A DNA stretch of 64,000 nucleotides. Origin: Mimachlamys varia. Taxonomy: Eukaryota; Mollusca; Bivalvia; Pectinida; Pectinidae. Shown here one piece after another: positions 47,827 to 58,944 of this stretch; within the stretch, counting starts at the first letter, position 1; every line of letters begins with the position of its first letter. The position numbers and the translations under genes were made by a program. The notes under the pieces are model-generated. The model saw nothing but the letters and a program-made list of their open reading frames with translations. It was not told the DNA's origin and made no database searches. The stretch covers positions 1,587,501 through 1,651,500 of the forward strand of contig OX392530.1 in the NCBI GenBank assembly GCA_947623455.1, read 5' to 3'.

Positions 47827-49244
47827 AAATGAGATTAACTGTGGCTATGGGGGCTCCAGCAAACCTCGGGAAATCTTTGCCATTCAACACATGTGACTTT
47901 AGATAAAAACATCTCACCTCCCAACATAGAAAATATTTACAAAACTTACTATCACCAGCACGTGTTAAAACGTAATACATCTCTGTGCCATTGGTTGGTT
48001 CAATCGATTTGCGTGTTTTAAGACACTACAGACGCTTTGTTGTTGTAATAAACATGTTTTCATTTCAACTTTATTGTACTCGTGTACATTTACATTACTT
48101 TCTCATGTTTCACAAGGCCCCGCATTGTTTGTTTACATTAGATAATGAAGAATTGTGAGTCATGATGCATGGAATTCAAAGCCTCTTCAAAGACACAGCT
48201 TTCAAACAGCCTATATAGTAACAATGTCACGCATTTGTAAATATATATGTATATATTTCACTTGATTAAAATCAATATGAGATAAAATCCAGTAATTTGG
48301 CGATACTGAGTGTTTACTAACCAGAACCTGTATTTTAATACCACTCGTATTATGTAACTATTTTGGGGTAATATTAGAAAGGATTCTTATGAATTTTATT
48401 CAATGAGTTTTGTGTTTCAATTAAAAAGGACTTTTAGCAAGGATCAGGTGTTTCTAACCTACATAGCACAATCTATAGCACGATTTGATATGCCGATTTA
48501 TCGTTCTTGCGCGCCGACAGAGGGTGCCTCGCAAACTACTTCCGCGATCAACTATACAAGTACTGAGCTAATGTGAACCATTAAAGCATTTCCTTACGCT
48601 GTTATTGTCGTCAAGAAGAGAGTCCCATGATACACGACGTAACGGGTATTACAGTAACGTACTATTGACAGTACTGCTTTTAATCGAGAGGCGTTTATTT
48701 ACTTTAAGAGTTCGCTTTTAACATTTTGTTGACATAACTACTCCAGTTGTCACTTTTAAAAATACTACGTAAATGTTCCTTGTATTTACCTTAAGTATTC
48801 AGCTAGTTTTATACACTCCACCGTCAAGTGAGATAAAAGAGCGAACCACGTTCCTAAATAATTCCATATTCTATATTGGACTTTAGAGTTGGGACTGATT
48901 TTTATGCTTCCAACAATTTCCTACTGTTCGGCTTGAACAGGGAGTGAATAGGGAGGATTGGTTGAGTCTCAAAATATTTTTTCTATACAGAAATGCTGGT
49001 TCTAGTCAGTAAATGATAGAAATGCATTGAAAACTACTAACTATTAAAACCAACATGAACAAATATTTCAACTAGTTATTAGATTACAGGTATTTACATT
49101 TAAAAGCAGATTGCATTAACGTGAAGTGTGGTAGACTGTACTTGAACTTATTGCAACAGACAAAGAGCTCATTTCTTTAACGGTAAGGCCTTTTAAGTAT
49201 ATGTCTTCATGTGTATTGTGTACGAGTGTATTTATGAATGTGTT
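47827..49244. other. Non-coding DNA, no gene seen
   Basis: AT-rich sequence without credible exons. Confidence 0.5.
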
Positions 49245-49885
49245 GCTGAGACAGGGTATGTTGGTGTATGTGGGGTGAGGCAGGGTATGTTGGTGTATCT
49301 GTGGTAGAGACAGGGTATGTTGGTGTACGTGTGCCTGAGACAGGGTATGTTGGTGTATGTGTGGTGGAGACAGGGTATGTTGGAGTATGTGGGGTAAGAC
49401 AGGGTAAGTTGGTGTATGTGTGGTAGAGACAGGGTATGTTGGTGTATGTGTGGTGGAGACAGGGTATGTTGGAGTATGTGGGGTAAGACAGGGTAAGTTG
49501 GTGTATGTGTGGTAGAGACAGGGTATGTTGGTGTACGTGTGCCTGAGACAGGGTTTGTTGGTGTGTGTGTGGTGGAGGCAGGTTATGTTGGTGTATGTGT
49601 GGCGGAGATAGGGTATGTTGGTGTTTGTGTGGTGGAGACAGGGTATGTTGGTGTACGTGTGGTGGAGACAGGGTATGTTGGTGTTTGTGTGGTGGAGACA
49701 GGGTATGTTGGTGTATGTGTGGTGGAGACAGGGTAAGTTGGTTTATGTGTGGTGGAGACAGGGTATGTTGGGTATGTGTGGTAGAGACAGGGTATGTTGG
49801 TGTACGTGTGCCTGATACAGTGTTCTTGTATGTGTGGCGGAGATAGGGTATCTTGGTTTATGTGTGGCGGTATGTTGGGGTATAC
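49245..49885. repeat. 30-bp minisatellite, about 21 copies
   Basis: Units built on GAGACAGGGTATGTTGG and TGTATGTGTGGTG, strongly G/T on the + strand and C/A on the other. The 30-bp period keeps several frames open on both strands (up to 108 codons), but these are low-complexity artefacts. Confidence 0.9.
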
Positions 49886-50324
49886 ATGTATGTGGTGGAG
49901 CAAGGACATGTTAGTTCATTTGACTTATTGTGGAAGCGCGGATCTGATGCCGACATAACAGTACTATCTCGCTACTATAATGAAGGCACCCAGTACAGCA
50001 TTCCAACATTATACTGACAACGGGATACTAGATTCTGTTGTTGTTTCCTTTTAATGCTGAACGAAAAAAAGAAAAAAACAACAGAAACAACGTCCCCAAA
50101 ATATGACCCCTTTAGTTACTTTTACGAACTTTGCAATGCACAGTAAGTACAATTCGTACGCCCTTTCTGCGAGGCAAGCGAACCTCTTATTCTTTCGAAC
50201 TATAATTGAAACCTTTTCTGGCAGCAGATGGTAAAGGTTAATCTACAGAAGTCTTATTCCTTGTACGACACGCTGCTACTCATAGGTATTACTAGGAGAT
50301 ACAACAAACCATAACATAAAAAAA
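49886..50324. other. Non-coding DNA, no gene seen
   Basis: Nothing recognisable. Confidence 0.5.
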
Positions 50325-50525
50325 TCAGAGAAACGTCAACAAAACGATAATCCGAACTCAAAATCGATTAAACCAGTGCAAGTTATAAACAAAGGAAATA
50401 TTTACATGGACACCCTTTTACAAGTCTTTAAGTGAGAAGAGAGGCATCATTCCCAATCACAAGCAAATGCGATATGTTAACACCAGAGGTTTGAGAAGCA
50501 GGAATGTTACTATCAAGAAAGGAAA
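50325..50525 (+). repeat. Dispersed family X, internally deleted forward copy
   Basis: Has GTCAACAAAACGATAATCCG, TTTACATGGACACCC, then skips to GAGGCATCATTCCCAATCAC and the distal block with TGTTAACACCAGAGG and GAAGCAGGAATGTTACT. The central CGTCGATGAAG region is missing. Confidence 0.65.
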
Positions 50526-50685
50526 AGTTCACGATCGGATAATTGAAATCGTCACGTTTATTGTGTAATTAGAAACACGCTGTCCAAGTTGGTCATAGTT
50601 TCAGCAGAGATCAAGGTTAGCAGCTGATGCAGTGAGTAGGTTTTATCTTTTTTGTTAAGTTCATTATGGTGTATACGATCGAAGT

Positions 50686-51523
50686 GCAGGGATGGGCACA
50701 ATCACATGGTATTGTAATTAATTAAAATTACAAATTAACATTACAATTACTTTAAAGTTTAGCTCAATTAAATTCCAATAACAACTACAGGAGTTTTCCA
50801 AAGTAATTAATTAAATTACAACCACTTTACCAATGTTATCAATTAAATTACAAATTCTTCTTGGCATTTTATCATTATATGTCATAAATTGTACATTTTG
50901 TCCCGATTAAAATATTTATATTCATGCAGATACGCTGAAACTTCCAAATTTTAAGAAATAACTGCAATGCTTACACCTTGGTTTAAGATTCTAGAAGGTC
51001 GGTAATTCAAAGTTTTGAGATACACTGGAAGCCATATACAGGTCTGGTAACTCTACCCTAGATTTTCATTTCTCCTGCGAATGACATGAAGGCATGATGT
51101 TGTTTATGTCCAGGTTTGTGTATCCTGAGGCCCGAGTATGAGTTTAGCTAGTGTTCACTTTTCAAATCAATTCAATTCAGACACAGGGTATTATTCAATG
51201 TGTATATATATTTACGCCATACGATTAACAGATACACCTATATTTTACATAGAGTACAGGTATAATTTGATATAATGATTATCAATATTATCATCATTAA
51301 TATATCCATTCAAAAATGTCACCTTTTATACAGGTAAAACATAATGATGGTAGAATATTATACGCTTAAATAATTCAAAAGTAATTGGATTTAAATTGCA
51401 ATTAAACAATTATTTTTAATGTAAATGATTCAAGTAAAATTACATGTAACTGACATTACAACAATAACATTGATATTTTGTAATTAATTGCAATTAATTA
51501 CACATTACAATTGCCCCATCCCT
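50686..51523. mobile_element. hAT-like non-autonomous element
   Basis: The ends are inverted: CAGGGATGGGCACAAT at 50686 and TTGCCCCATCCCTG ending 51523. Both sub-terminal regions are rich in TAATTAATT and ATTACAATTA, the style of hAT ends (CAG...CTG). No transposase is encoded. I could not find a matching 8-bp target duplication (TCGAAGTG on the left, TGGACGTT on the right). Confidence 0.55.
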
Positions 51524-52478
51524 GTGGACGTTGTCAGCAAACTTCTTATTGTTTATCGACAACATATAATCCATATAACTTCATATGAAAAAAAAGGCAG
51601 CCAGGATATTGTCAACCAGGAATTCCAATTGGTACCATATCTTCCTCAGTATATATCAGCCTAGTTTTTGTTGTATTTTTCATTATGATTCAACCGTCGT
51701 CCACCTTTCTTAGAAACGAAAGCTCTCATAATGAAAGGCCGAAAACTGTCCTTTCAGTTTGATGTGAGGTATAGTAGTGTACAGGATGGGAAAATCAAAT
51801 GTTTTGAAAGAGGAAACGTTTTCGAGAAGGGGTGCTCAAAACTGATAAAAGATCTTTCAAAACCCACATCCCGTCAATGTCACTCAGGACTTTCATTGGA
51901 CAAGAATTTACTAACACACTGACATGTGAGTGTAATTATGCTGTAATAATGACAATATGTATAAGTGCGTGATGCCGATTGATCATTTATAAGAAAATAA
52001 CATAGATATTTGCACTGTATCAGCGGTGAACATCTTTAAAAGCATTGGCATTTAATTAACATTGAACGAATATTGATCATTAGAATGGGCGAAAAATATC
52101 CCATAATACATAATAATGACTTGGGAAGCGTAAAGTTAATAAAAAACTCTGAAAAGACAATTAAAGTCAAAGACTTGTGAGATGTTTTGTATCTAAATAT
52201 TTGAAAAGTGAAATGTAAGGACACAATGTTAACCCTTTAGGTCAAGATAACATAGTAAATTAAAACCCACAGAGAAACATGAATACAGAAAACTCTTGAC
52301 ACAGTTGTTAGCATGGGATGTTTGTTCTTAACATATTTGTTTTGACTTATAATAACCCAAACGAGATCCAAACCTATCCATGTAAGCAAAAATGAGTGTT
52401 ATAAGGACAAAATACCTTGCTGTATCGATCAGGACCATTTGAACCACAATCACTTTAAGGTTGATCAACGTTATAAAG

Positions 52479-53882
52479 ATGCGGGGACTGAAATTTCCAA
52501 CACCAAAGTTACTGAGGCAGTATCCTATCAAGCTGCGTTTCACTTTTTCTGTGATAGGGATTTTTATCGTATTAAACTTATATATGAGTGGAATCATCAC
52601 GACAAATATCCAAAATTCGAAGGATGGCCTCGTGCGAGTGCAGGACGTGAACAAGAACAAAATACAAGTTCAACCAGAACAGGAAGAAATAAGTATAAGA
52701 CAGATAGGACAGTTTCCGGACAAAGAGACCAACCAAGAACATAATGGAAGGAGAGAACTCCAAAGCAATGGGCAGAGAGAACTTCAAAATAATGAAGTGA
52801 ATGTTCAGCTAGAAGCAAACAAGTTCGCTCTACTGGACGTCAATATAGATTTACAAAATGCTCAAAAGAATTACACGTTTTCGCCGGAGAACTATCCGTG
52901 TAATGTAAATATGACTAGGATTTTGCACCAATATGAGACGAAAGGATTTGTGGATGAGCCGCCGATCAATAGGTTTGATTACAGCTACATCGTCAATCCA
53001 AATCATATTTGCAAGACACCGGGGAACATAAAAGTGCTCTTTGTCGTTAAAAGTGGCCCAGATCACTCTCTACGTCGACGAACCATCCGAGAAACGTGGG
53101 CTAACACGAAACGATTTCCAACAATTCGCATTGTTTTCTCTTTCGGATTTCCAAAGAACAGCACATTCCTGCAAGCTTTGCTGGATGAATCTACGACATA
53201 CAATGATATTCTCGTTGTAAAAGATTATGTTGATACTTACTATAACCTGACCCTGAAGACAATGAGTGGGATGAATTGGGCGGTTACTCACTGTGCACGT
53301 GCCAGGTACGTAGTGTCCGTTGATGACGACATTTACGTCGCACCAGACCTACTGCTGAGTTTTCTGGACAGACCTGAAGTGCGGAAAGTGGATAAACTCT
53401 TTTCCGGGCACCTGTTGATCAACACAAAGCCAATTAGAAATCCCAAAGATAAATGGATGGTTTCCCTGTCCGAATATCCTTTTCAGAATTATCCAAATTA
53501 TAATTTTGGGGGATTTATTCTCATGTCAATGTCAACAGTGAAATCCTTTACCGTAGCAGCTTTGTATACAAGGTTGTATAAGTTTGAGGACGTGTATTTG
53601 GGAATACTGGCGGCCAAGATTGGAATAGAGGCCATAAACAACGGGTATGTTAATTCGAGGAAATCGTTCACTGTGTCGGAATCATTCAAGATTATTATTG
53701 CTTCTCATTCCTATGGTGACCAAAAAGACTTACAGAGAGCTTGGGATTGTCATTTAAGTATTTTGGACCAGGAAGACGATAAATCAATTTTCTGTGACTA
53801 TATAGGTAAACGCCTACAGAAACTGAAATCTGAGATAGACACCATAGTTGGCTGGATGGAAAACGTGAAATTTAACTCATGA
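52479..53882 (+). CDS. GT31 beta-1,3-galactosyltransferase-like enzyme, copy A
   Basis: Golgi type II membrane glycosyltransferase, expected to transfer a sugar (galactose or GlcNAc) in beta-1,3 linkage from a UDP donor. Single-exon CDS, 467 aa. TM anchor FTFSVIGIFIVLNLYMSGII at 21-40, a Gln/Asn-rich stem to about 125, then the catalytic domain: VLFVVKSGP, RRRTIRETWA (199-208), YYNLTLKTM, VDDDIYV (281-287, the DxD metal/UDP motif) and EDVYLG (370-375). Start chosen at the ATG in context AAAGATGC; the open frame extends six codons upstream without an ATG. Several N-glycosylation sequons (NYT, NMT, NST, NLT). The usual YP-x-Y-C-x-G-G is YPNYNFGG here, lacking that Cys. Exact donor and acceptor cannot be told from sequence. 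Confidence 0.93.
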   Translation: MRGLKFPTPKLLRQYPIKLRFTFSVIGIFIVLNLYMSGIITTNIQNSKDGLVRVQDVNKNKIQVQPEQEEISIRQIGQFPDKETNQEHNGRRELQSNGQRELQNNEVNVQLEANKFALLDVNIDLQNAQKNYTFSPENYPCNVNMTRILHQYETKGFVDEPPINRFDYSYIVNPNHICKTPGNIKVLFVVKSGPDHSLRRRTIRETWANTKRFPTIRIVFSFGFPKNSTFLQALLDESTTYNDILVVKDYVDTYYNLTLKTMSGMNWAVTHCARARYVVSVDDDIYVAPDLLLSFLDRPEVRKVDKLFSGHLLINTKPIRNPKDKWMVSLSEYPFQNYPNYNFGGFILMSMSTVKSFTVAALYTRLYKFEDVYLGILAAKIGIEAINNGYVNSRKSFTVSESFKIIIASHSYGDQKDLQRAWDCHLSILDQEDDKSIFCDYIGKRLQKLKSEIDTIVGWMENVKFNS

Positions 53883-54237
53883 TTACAGAACTGAATGATA
53901 AGGGTTTTTTTATTTCATTTTACTTTCGACAAATTCACAATGTCATCAACACCTTCACCAACATTTAAAAAAAAATCGTAAACCGTTATATGGTTTGTAT
54001 GTATTAACACTTAATCGTCATTTATTGTTACATATCTTTACAGTCATAAACTAGCTACAGTAGAAGTAATATAGGTTATGTACATGTAATAATTAAAAGT
54101 TAACAGATATGTATTTTTTATATAATTTTTCAGTTAAGCTGATTAAACTGCAGTAACGAGCTAGGTTGCTGTTTTGAATCTGAAATAATGTCAATGATTT
54201 GTTTAAAACTTAAATACTATTTCAATGCACTGAAGTG
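53883..54237. other. 3' flank of GT31 copy A with the SINE empty site
   Basis: Aligns with the 3' flank of copy B. Near 54010 it reads ACTTAATCGTCATTTATTG without interruption, where copy B carries a 500-bp SINE. No AATAAA is obvious. Confidence 0.7.
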
Positions 54238-54690
54238 AAGCGTCAACAAAACCATAATCGGAAATCAAGACAAAGAAAACTAGATGCAAAAATATGAAGA
54301 AAAAAAATTTACATGGAGACTCTTCCAAAAGTACAAGAAAATAAGAGAAGGTATATTGCAAAATTATGTATCTTCTGCTTTATTGAAGACACCCGCCATG
54401 TAAATTTTGGTCAAATCCCTCCAAAGTGAAAACTGAGGCATCATTCTCAATCACAACAAACTTCATATAATACAAGGATGTAAGATATTTTAATGAGAAC
54501 AGGTTGGCAACCATAAAACTTTCTCATAGTCTTCATCAACCTGTATCTCTGTATAAGTTTGTTCGTTAGCAGCTGACATCTATCACGAAACCCTCGATAT
54601 TCTGAGCAAGCCCTAGAACAACGAATTAACTACGACATGTTAACACCATAGGATGGAGAAGCAGGGATGTTACTGTGATATTATTATTAA
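54238..54690 (+). repeat. Dispersed family X, forward copy in unit 1
   Basis: Contains AAGCGTCAACAAAACCATAA, TTTACATGGAGACTC, GACACCCGCCATGTAAAT, GAGGCATCATTCTCAATCAC, and the distal block CATAGTCTTCATCAACCTGT to GAAGCAGGGATGTTACTGTG. About 450 bp, the most complete copy together with 63.3 kb. Confidence 0.75.
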
Positions 54691-54743
54691 TTACTAGTAT
54701 AATACTCTGAATGCTGAAAGAACATGAATCAAATCGCATTATT

Positions 54744-55075
54744 GATGACGTAACACACACATGTGCTGCACCTTTTAAATTTAGTAATAGATTCAGCATG
54801 CCGAAAAAATGAATTAAACTGCACCATACAGTTGTTTCGTCCTCCTAGGACTCTTCAGTGATGCTAGGGGCCAAAAGGTGGGAATCCAAAATTTCTAAAC
54901 TAATGTAGAAGCTGAAGGGTCAGCTCCGTAAAACCCCTGTAATTTATGAATTAAGAAGTAAAATTAAACTAGTTCTGTATAAATTCAAATCGTGTACTAC
55001 CAAAATGTGTATAGCATTATTCATATGTTGTAAAGTTGTTATCACGCACGGCCTTTAATACGTTGGGTATGTCAA
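54744..55075 (-). mobile_element. Retrozyme-like element, ~330-bp monomer insertion
   Basis: Present in unit 1 and absent from unit 2, where CGCATTATT runs directly into AAACATTCCATG. This defines the insertion as about 330 bp, with ATT (or AATT) at both edges. It holds one hammerhead motif, listed separately, and no protein. Shared end with other copies: GATGACGTAACACACACA on the + strand. By size and single ribozyme it resembles the metazoan retrozymes described by de la Pena and colleagues. Confidence 0.75.
54821..54864 (-). ncRNA. Hammerhead ribozyme, complete 44-nt core
   Basis: On the minus strand: stem I 5' arm GCAUCA, core CUGAAGA, stem II GUCC-UAGGA-GGAC, core GAA, stem III ACA-AC-UGU, cleavage nucleotide A17, stem I 3' arm UGGUGC. 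All invariant positions (C3 U4 G5 A6 G8 A9, G12 A13 A14, A15.1-U16.1, H17) are present. Stem I pairs over six positions including one G-U. Stem III is only 3 bp with a 2-nt loop, like the small hammerheads of Penelope-like elements that cleave best as dimers. Predicted cleavage lies between + strand positions 54827 and 54826. Confidence 0.8.
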
Positions 55076-55394
55076 ATTAAACATTCCATGTTATCATTTT
55101 TTATCGTTTAAATACACCGTTGAAAATGACAGTCATATTAGTCTGCAGTGGTAAATACCACTCTTTTTATTTTGAAAGTTTGCTGACGTACAACAATGGA
55201 CGTCGTAATATAGCTCCGACGTTTTTTTCGTGACGAACAAGCAACATCCCAAATATCAATGTTTACGTTTCATACAAGTCTATTTATTATACATAACTAT
55301 ATATGCATTTCAAGAAACGCAGGTTGATGAAGACTATGAGCTAGTTGTATGGTCGCCATTTTGATCTCATCGAGAATTATTCTATGTCGTTGTG

Positions 55395-55745
55395 TTATAT
55401 GAAGATGGAGGTTTTTTGAGTATGCTTATTAGTGTGCTTACTTTTTATTTACAATGAGGACTTGTTGTTTACTTAGATGTGACCAAGATTTACATGGCTG
55501 GTGTCGTCGATGACGCAGAGGACCCTTACTCTGCCGGAACACTTGGTCTTAATATCTTGTAATTTTACAGGGGTCTCCATGTAAATCTTTAATCAAGCAG
55601 AAGACGCTTACTCTTCCGGAACACATGGTCCTATTCTCCTGTACGTTAAGAGGGTCTCCATGTAAATCTTTCCTTTGTTCATAATTTGCCTCTAGTTAAA
55701 TCGAGTTCGGAATATGGTTTTGTTGGCGCTTTGGTTTCTCTAATT
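55395..55745 (-). repeat. Dispersed family X, reverse copy in unit 1
   Basis: Runs ATATGAAGATGGAGG, GATTTACATGGCTGGTGTCG, then a partly duplicated middle (AGACGCTTACTCTTCCGGAA occurs after a first CTTACTCTGCCGGAAC), GGGTCTCCATGTAAATCTTT twice, and GAGTTCGGAATATGG. It faces the forward copy at 54.2 kb, making an inverted pair. Confidence 0.7.
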
Positions 55746-57254
55746 TTTTTTTTTGACATTTCTAGTGTGACCTCTCCAATTTCACTGTTGTCAACACTTG
55801 ATTTGAAGGTTAAACAGCCTTTCGAAATAACATATAACATATTAAACATTTACTCAACCAAAATGTAAATATATATAATGAATATGTAAGCAAATATTGT
55901 TATGGCCTATGACACACATTTCTATTACTGCCACACTTTCATAAAGCCACCAGACTTCATGAAGTCTGTCATAATAGTAATGTGTGTTATTTTAAGCAAT
56001 GAATATTTTAGCAAATATTGTTACAGTCCTATAACACACATTGATGACAAACTTACATAAAGCCCTGCTTCAGCTGAAGAGTCCGGAAGAAGTCAGGAAC
56101 TAATATGTGATATACTATATTTTATTGTAATTCGTTAGTTCTTTAAACTCTAAATTCAGACTAAATTTTCTAAACCCAAATCCCATAGCCTTATATCAAA
56201 ACCTTGTTTGTTTTTCTTTCCCACATGTTTGTATATATATTTCTTAATTATTTTGAGCTGTTATATCAATGCATATGTTGTACGTTTATACCCTCAGTTA
56301 TAATTTCAGTTTTTATATTTTTGTCGTTATAAAAATATCTACAGAGCTAATGCTTTATGTTACATAAATACGACTACAAATAAAGTTTCTTGTATTTTTA
56401 AGGGTTAGATGGTTAGTTGTACTTTAGTTTAATGGATTTTTCTATGAAAGATTTCTCAAAAACAGGAGAAAGAGTAAGTTAATTGTTTTGTGAAAATGGA
56501 CCAATCACTTCATAAGGGCAACCCTCTATCAGGAGACAAATCATGCCAGAACATTTTATACTACACTATCAATGAATATATACAGGGACACCCGGCTATA
56601 GGTCTGGTTTATACAGGTTTACATATAAATATTTACAGTCTACACTGACATTCACTCGATAACCAGTGCTCAACAGATTATCATTATCACCGCATAACTG
56701 TAGTCAAACACGTGAAAAATTTCTATGACGTCGACAACAATACATGTGGGCGGAGCTATGCAAATCCTACAGTTTGAAACACAATTGTGTGACGTCACCA
56801 ACAATATAACGTGGGCGGAGCTTGCAAATTTTATGCTGTTACATATATTGAACCATTCCCACGTTCATTAGTTTTGAAATGAAATATGTGTTCGAAGATT
56901 TGACTATAATGAACAAAATAGTTACGAACATTTCACAGAAAGATACTGTAAATATAAGGATTAACTTTCTATTTTGTTTAGGTTATCGGGGATAACCTAA
57001 ACAAAATAGAAAGTTAATCCTTAAATAGCTTAAACACGGTATATTATTGTGATCTAATATAATGAATATTTACAGATGAAACAAGTGAGACTGGGTTAAA
57101 TTTATTAGTTTACAGATATATATATACTTCAAGTACAAGCTTTAGAAAATACATCTCTTAACCAACAACAAGAAGTAGTCTAACTTGTAGGTTTACAGCT
57201 TCCTGTGCTGATGACAAAGTATTGGATTTGCCCTTGATAAATGATAGCAAAGGA
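55746..57254. other. Non-coding spacer between duplication units
   Basis: Holds a diverged direct repeat (AATGAATAT-T-AGCAAATATTGTTA at about 55876 and 55998), a two-copy repeat with GTGGGCGGAGCT-TGCAAAT at about 56748 and 56812, and a long palindrome listed separately. No gene seen. Confidence 0.55.
56955..57023. repeat. Perfect 33-bp palindrome with 3-nt loop
   Basis: The left arm starts TAAGGATTAACTTTCTATTT and ends AGGTTATC, the loop is GGG, and the right arm is an exact reverse complement. Such a structure could extrude as a cruciform or form an RNA hairpin. No terminator or gene is next to it. Confidence 0.9.
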
Positions 57255-57695
57255 ATGAGAGAATACCGAAGCATTAAGAAAATCGTAATCCGAACTCAAA
57301 ATCGATCAAACTAGGGGCAAAATATGAACAAAGAAAAGATTTTCACGAACACACTTGTAAAAGTACAAAAGAATAAGACAAGGTGTTCCGGAAGAGTAAG
57401 CGTCTTCTGCTTCATCGACGACACCAGCCATGTAAAGTTTGGTCACATCCAAGTAAACATTACGTTCTCGAAATGAGAACCGAGTATCATTGTAAATCAC
57501 AACAAGTAAACACACTAATGAGCAGAGAATCCTCATACAAAGATACAACATGTTTTTCAAAGAGACAAAGATGTCGACCATGAAACTTGCCCAAAGTTCT
57601 GATCAACCTGCCCCTCTCGAATACATGTGTTGTTTGTTTGTCAGCAGTCGACATCGATCACAAAATCACGATATTTAGAGCAGCCCTAGAATAAG
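57255..57695 (+). repeat. Dispersed family X, forward copy between the units
   Basis: Carries AGAATACCGAAGCATTAAGA, AATCCGAACTCAAAATCGAT, GTGTTCCGGAAGAGTAAGCG, TCTTCTGCTTCATCGACGAC, ACGTTCTCGAAATGAGAACC and the distal block with CAGTCGACATCGATCACAAA. Confidence 0.72.
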
Positions 57696-58590
57696 CAATA
57701 ACTTAGGTTAGGTTTAAAAACGCATGTAGGTTAAGTAAAACATCAATGAAATGGATGATAGTAAATAAATATAATAAATATCTAGCTTTTAATTTTATAA
57801 AATTCAAACAAGCAACCTTTGAGAAAATCCCAGCATTTCTTCATCCACTTCCCAACCATCATCAATATAAAATACATAATATATATATAGTAGGTATTAT
57901 TCCTATAGAAGGTATTAGTTACCTGCACGCATGATCTTTCTAGTGTGTTTGATAGACATACTAAAAACGGCTTAAGATTCACTATCATACCAAGTATACT
58001 AATAAATATGATGATAGTAGTGTTTATTTATTTGTAAGTGGGCGTAATGCTAAACATGAAATTTAGAAAAATGTATTTATATACACCTATATAAAACAAA
58101 TAAACAAATCCAGATTCACTATATATATCTCTTAATAAAAACTTCAAACCGCAATAATGCATGAGTATGCATACATATTCATAACTTGAAAAAAAAATGA
58201 AATGTTAATGATATTTTAATTTTTATTATTTGGGGGGGGGGGGGTGTCCGTTTTTATTAAACATTAATACACGCTACTGTCATAAAACACTTTTTTATTT
58301 TAAGTCTGTAAATACGTAAAGGTAACACCTAATATTTTATTTAAATTGTTGATCTTGTTAGGCGGCTGTGATGTGAATTTTTGAGTACATAATTATGAGT
58401 TCAAGTGAACAAGGTTGTTAACTAGTGTACGAGGATGTTAACTAAAAAAAACATATGTGAACTTGAGTGCACGTTTTAGTGAACGCCACTTTATAATGAT
58501 GCCAACTTTATTAACTTGTGTGCACTTCCCAACCAAGTTACGTATATTCCTCGCTATAGTAAGATTTATTACCACCTTGGAGTTAAGGGG
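57696..58590. other. Non-coding AT-rich DNA
   Basis: A poly-G run lies near 58232-58243. No gene seen. Confidence 0.5.
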
Positions 58591-58944
58591 TTAAAGGCCC
58601 AATATACGTAACTTCAGGAAATTTTTCGTCAATCTGAAAAATTCTGAAAAACATCCAGTTGATAACCATGCAAAAATAAGCCTAAAACGAAGTAAAACTG
58701 AGCGGTAACTAAAAAGACACTCCTGACAGAAAAAATCCAAAGAATTGAAAATAATTCAGGTGGGGCCCACTTCAATAACAAACCGCAGGTAGAAGACAGT
58801 CAAAATGGTCGCGTGTTTACAAATACCGAGTTTCAACTACTGCCGTACCGGTTACCGCGTAAGAAGTCATCTTGGATATTGCTGATATCAGTTAATCTTA
58901 ACTAAATCTATAAAAATAATAAGTTATTAGGCTTGGGCCTTTAA
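58591..58944. mobile_element. piggyBac-type MITE candidate (TTAA target)
   Basis: Begins TTAAAGGCCCAA and ends TTGGGCCTTTAA, i.e. inverted AGGCCCAA ends each preceded or followed by TTAA. TTAA is the target duplicated by piggyBac transposases. About 354 bp, no coding sequence. Confidence 0.6.

Larger units (their letters stand above)
51511..55560 (+). repeat. Segmental duplication, unit 1
   Basis: Matches unit 2 (59.85-64 kb) from CCCCATCCCTGTGGACGT through the GT31 gene, its 3' flank, a family X pair and beyond. Unit 1 has a 330-bp retrozyme-like insertion and about 180 bp near 55.2 kb that unit 2 lacks; it lacks the SINE of unit 2. The left breakpoint falls inside the terminal repeat of the hAT-like element. 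Confidence 0.88.

Noticed and set aside
51731..51922. Upstream 63-codon frame (and its 60082-60294 counterpart) as a conserved first exon of GT31
   Set aside because: The two copies are in different frames over much of their length, so the similarity is at DNA level only; more likely 5' flank or UTR.
52328..52660. 110-codon minus-strand frame (and 60720-61052) as a gene
   Set aside because: Antisense shadow of the duplicated GT31 5' region; conserved only because the DNA is duplicated.
56060..56100. CTGAAGAGTCC motif as a fifth hammerhead
   Set aside because: Stem II partner and the GAAA core are missing (AAGTCAGGAAC follows), so at best it is a very decayed remnant.
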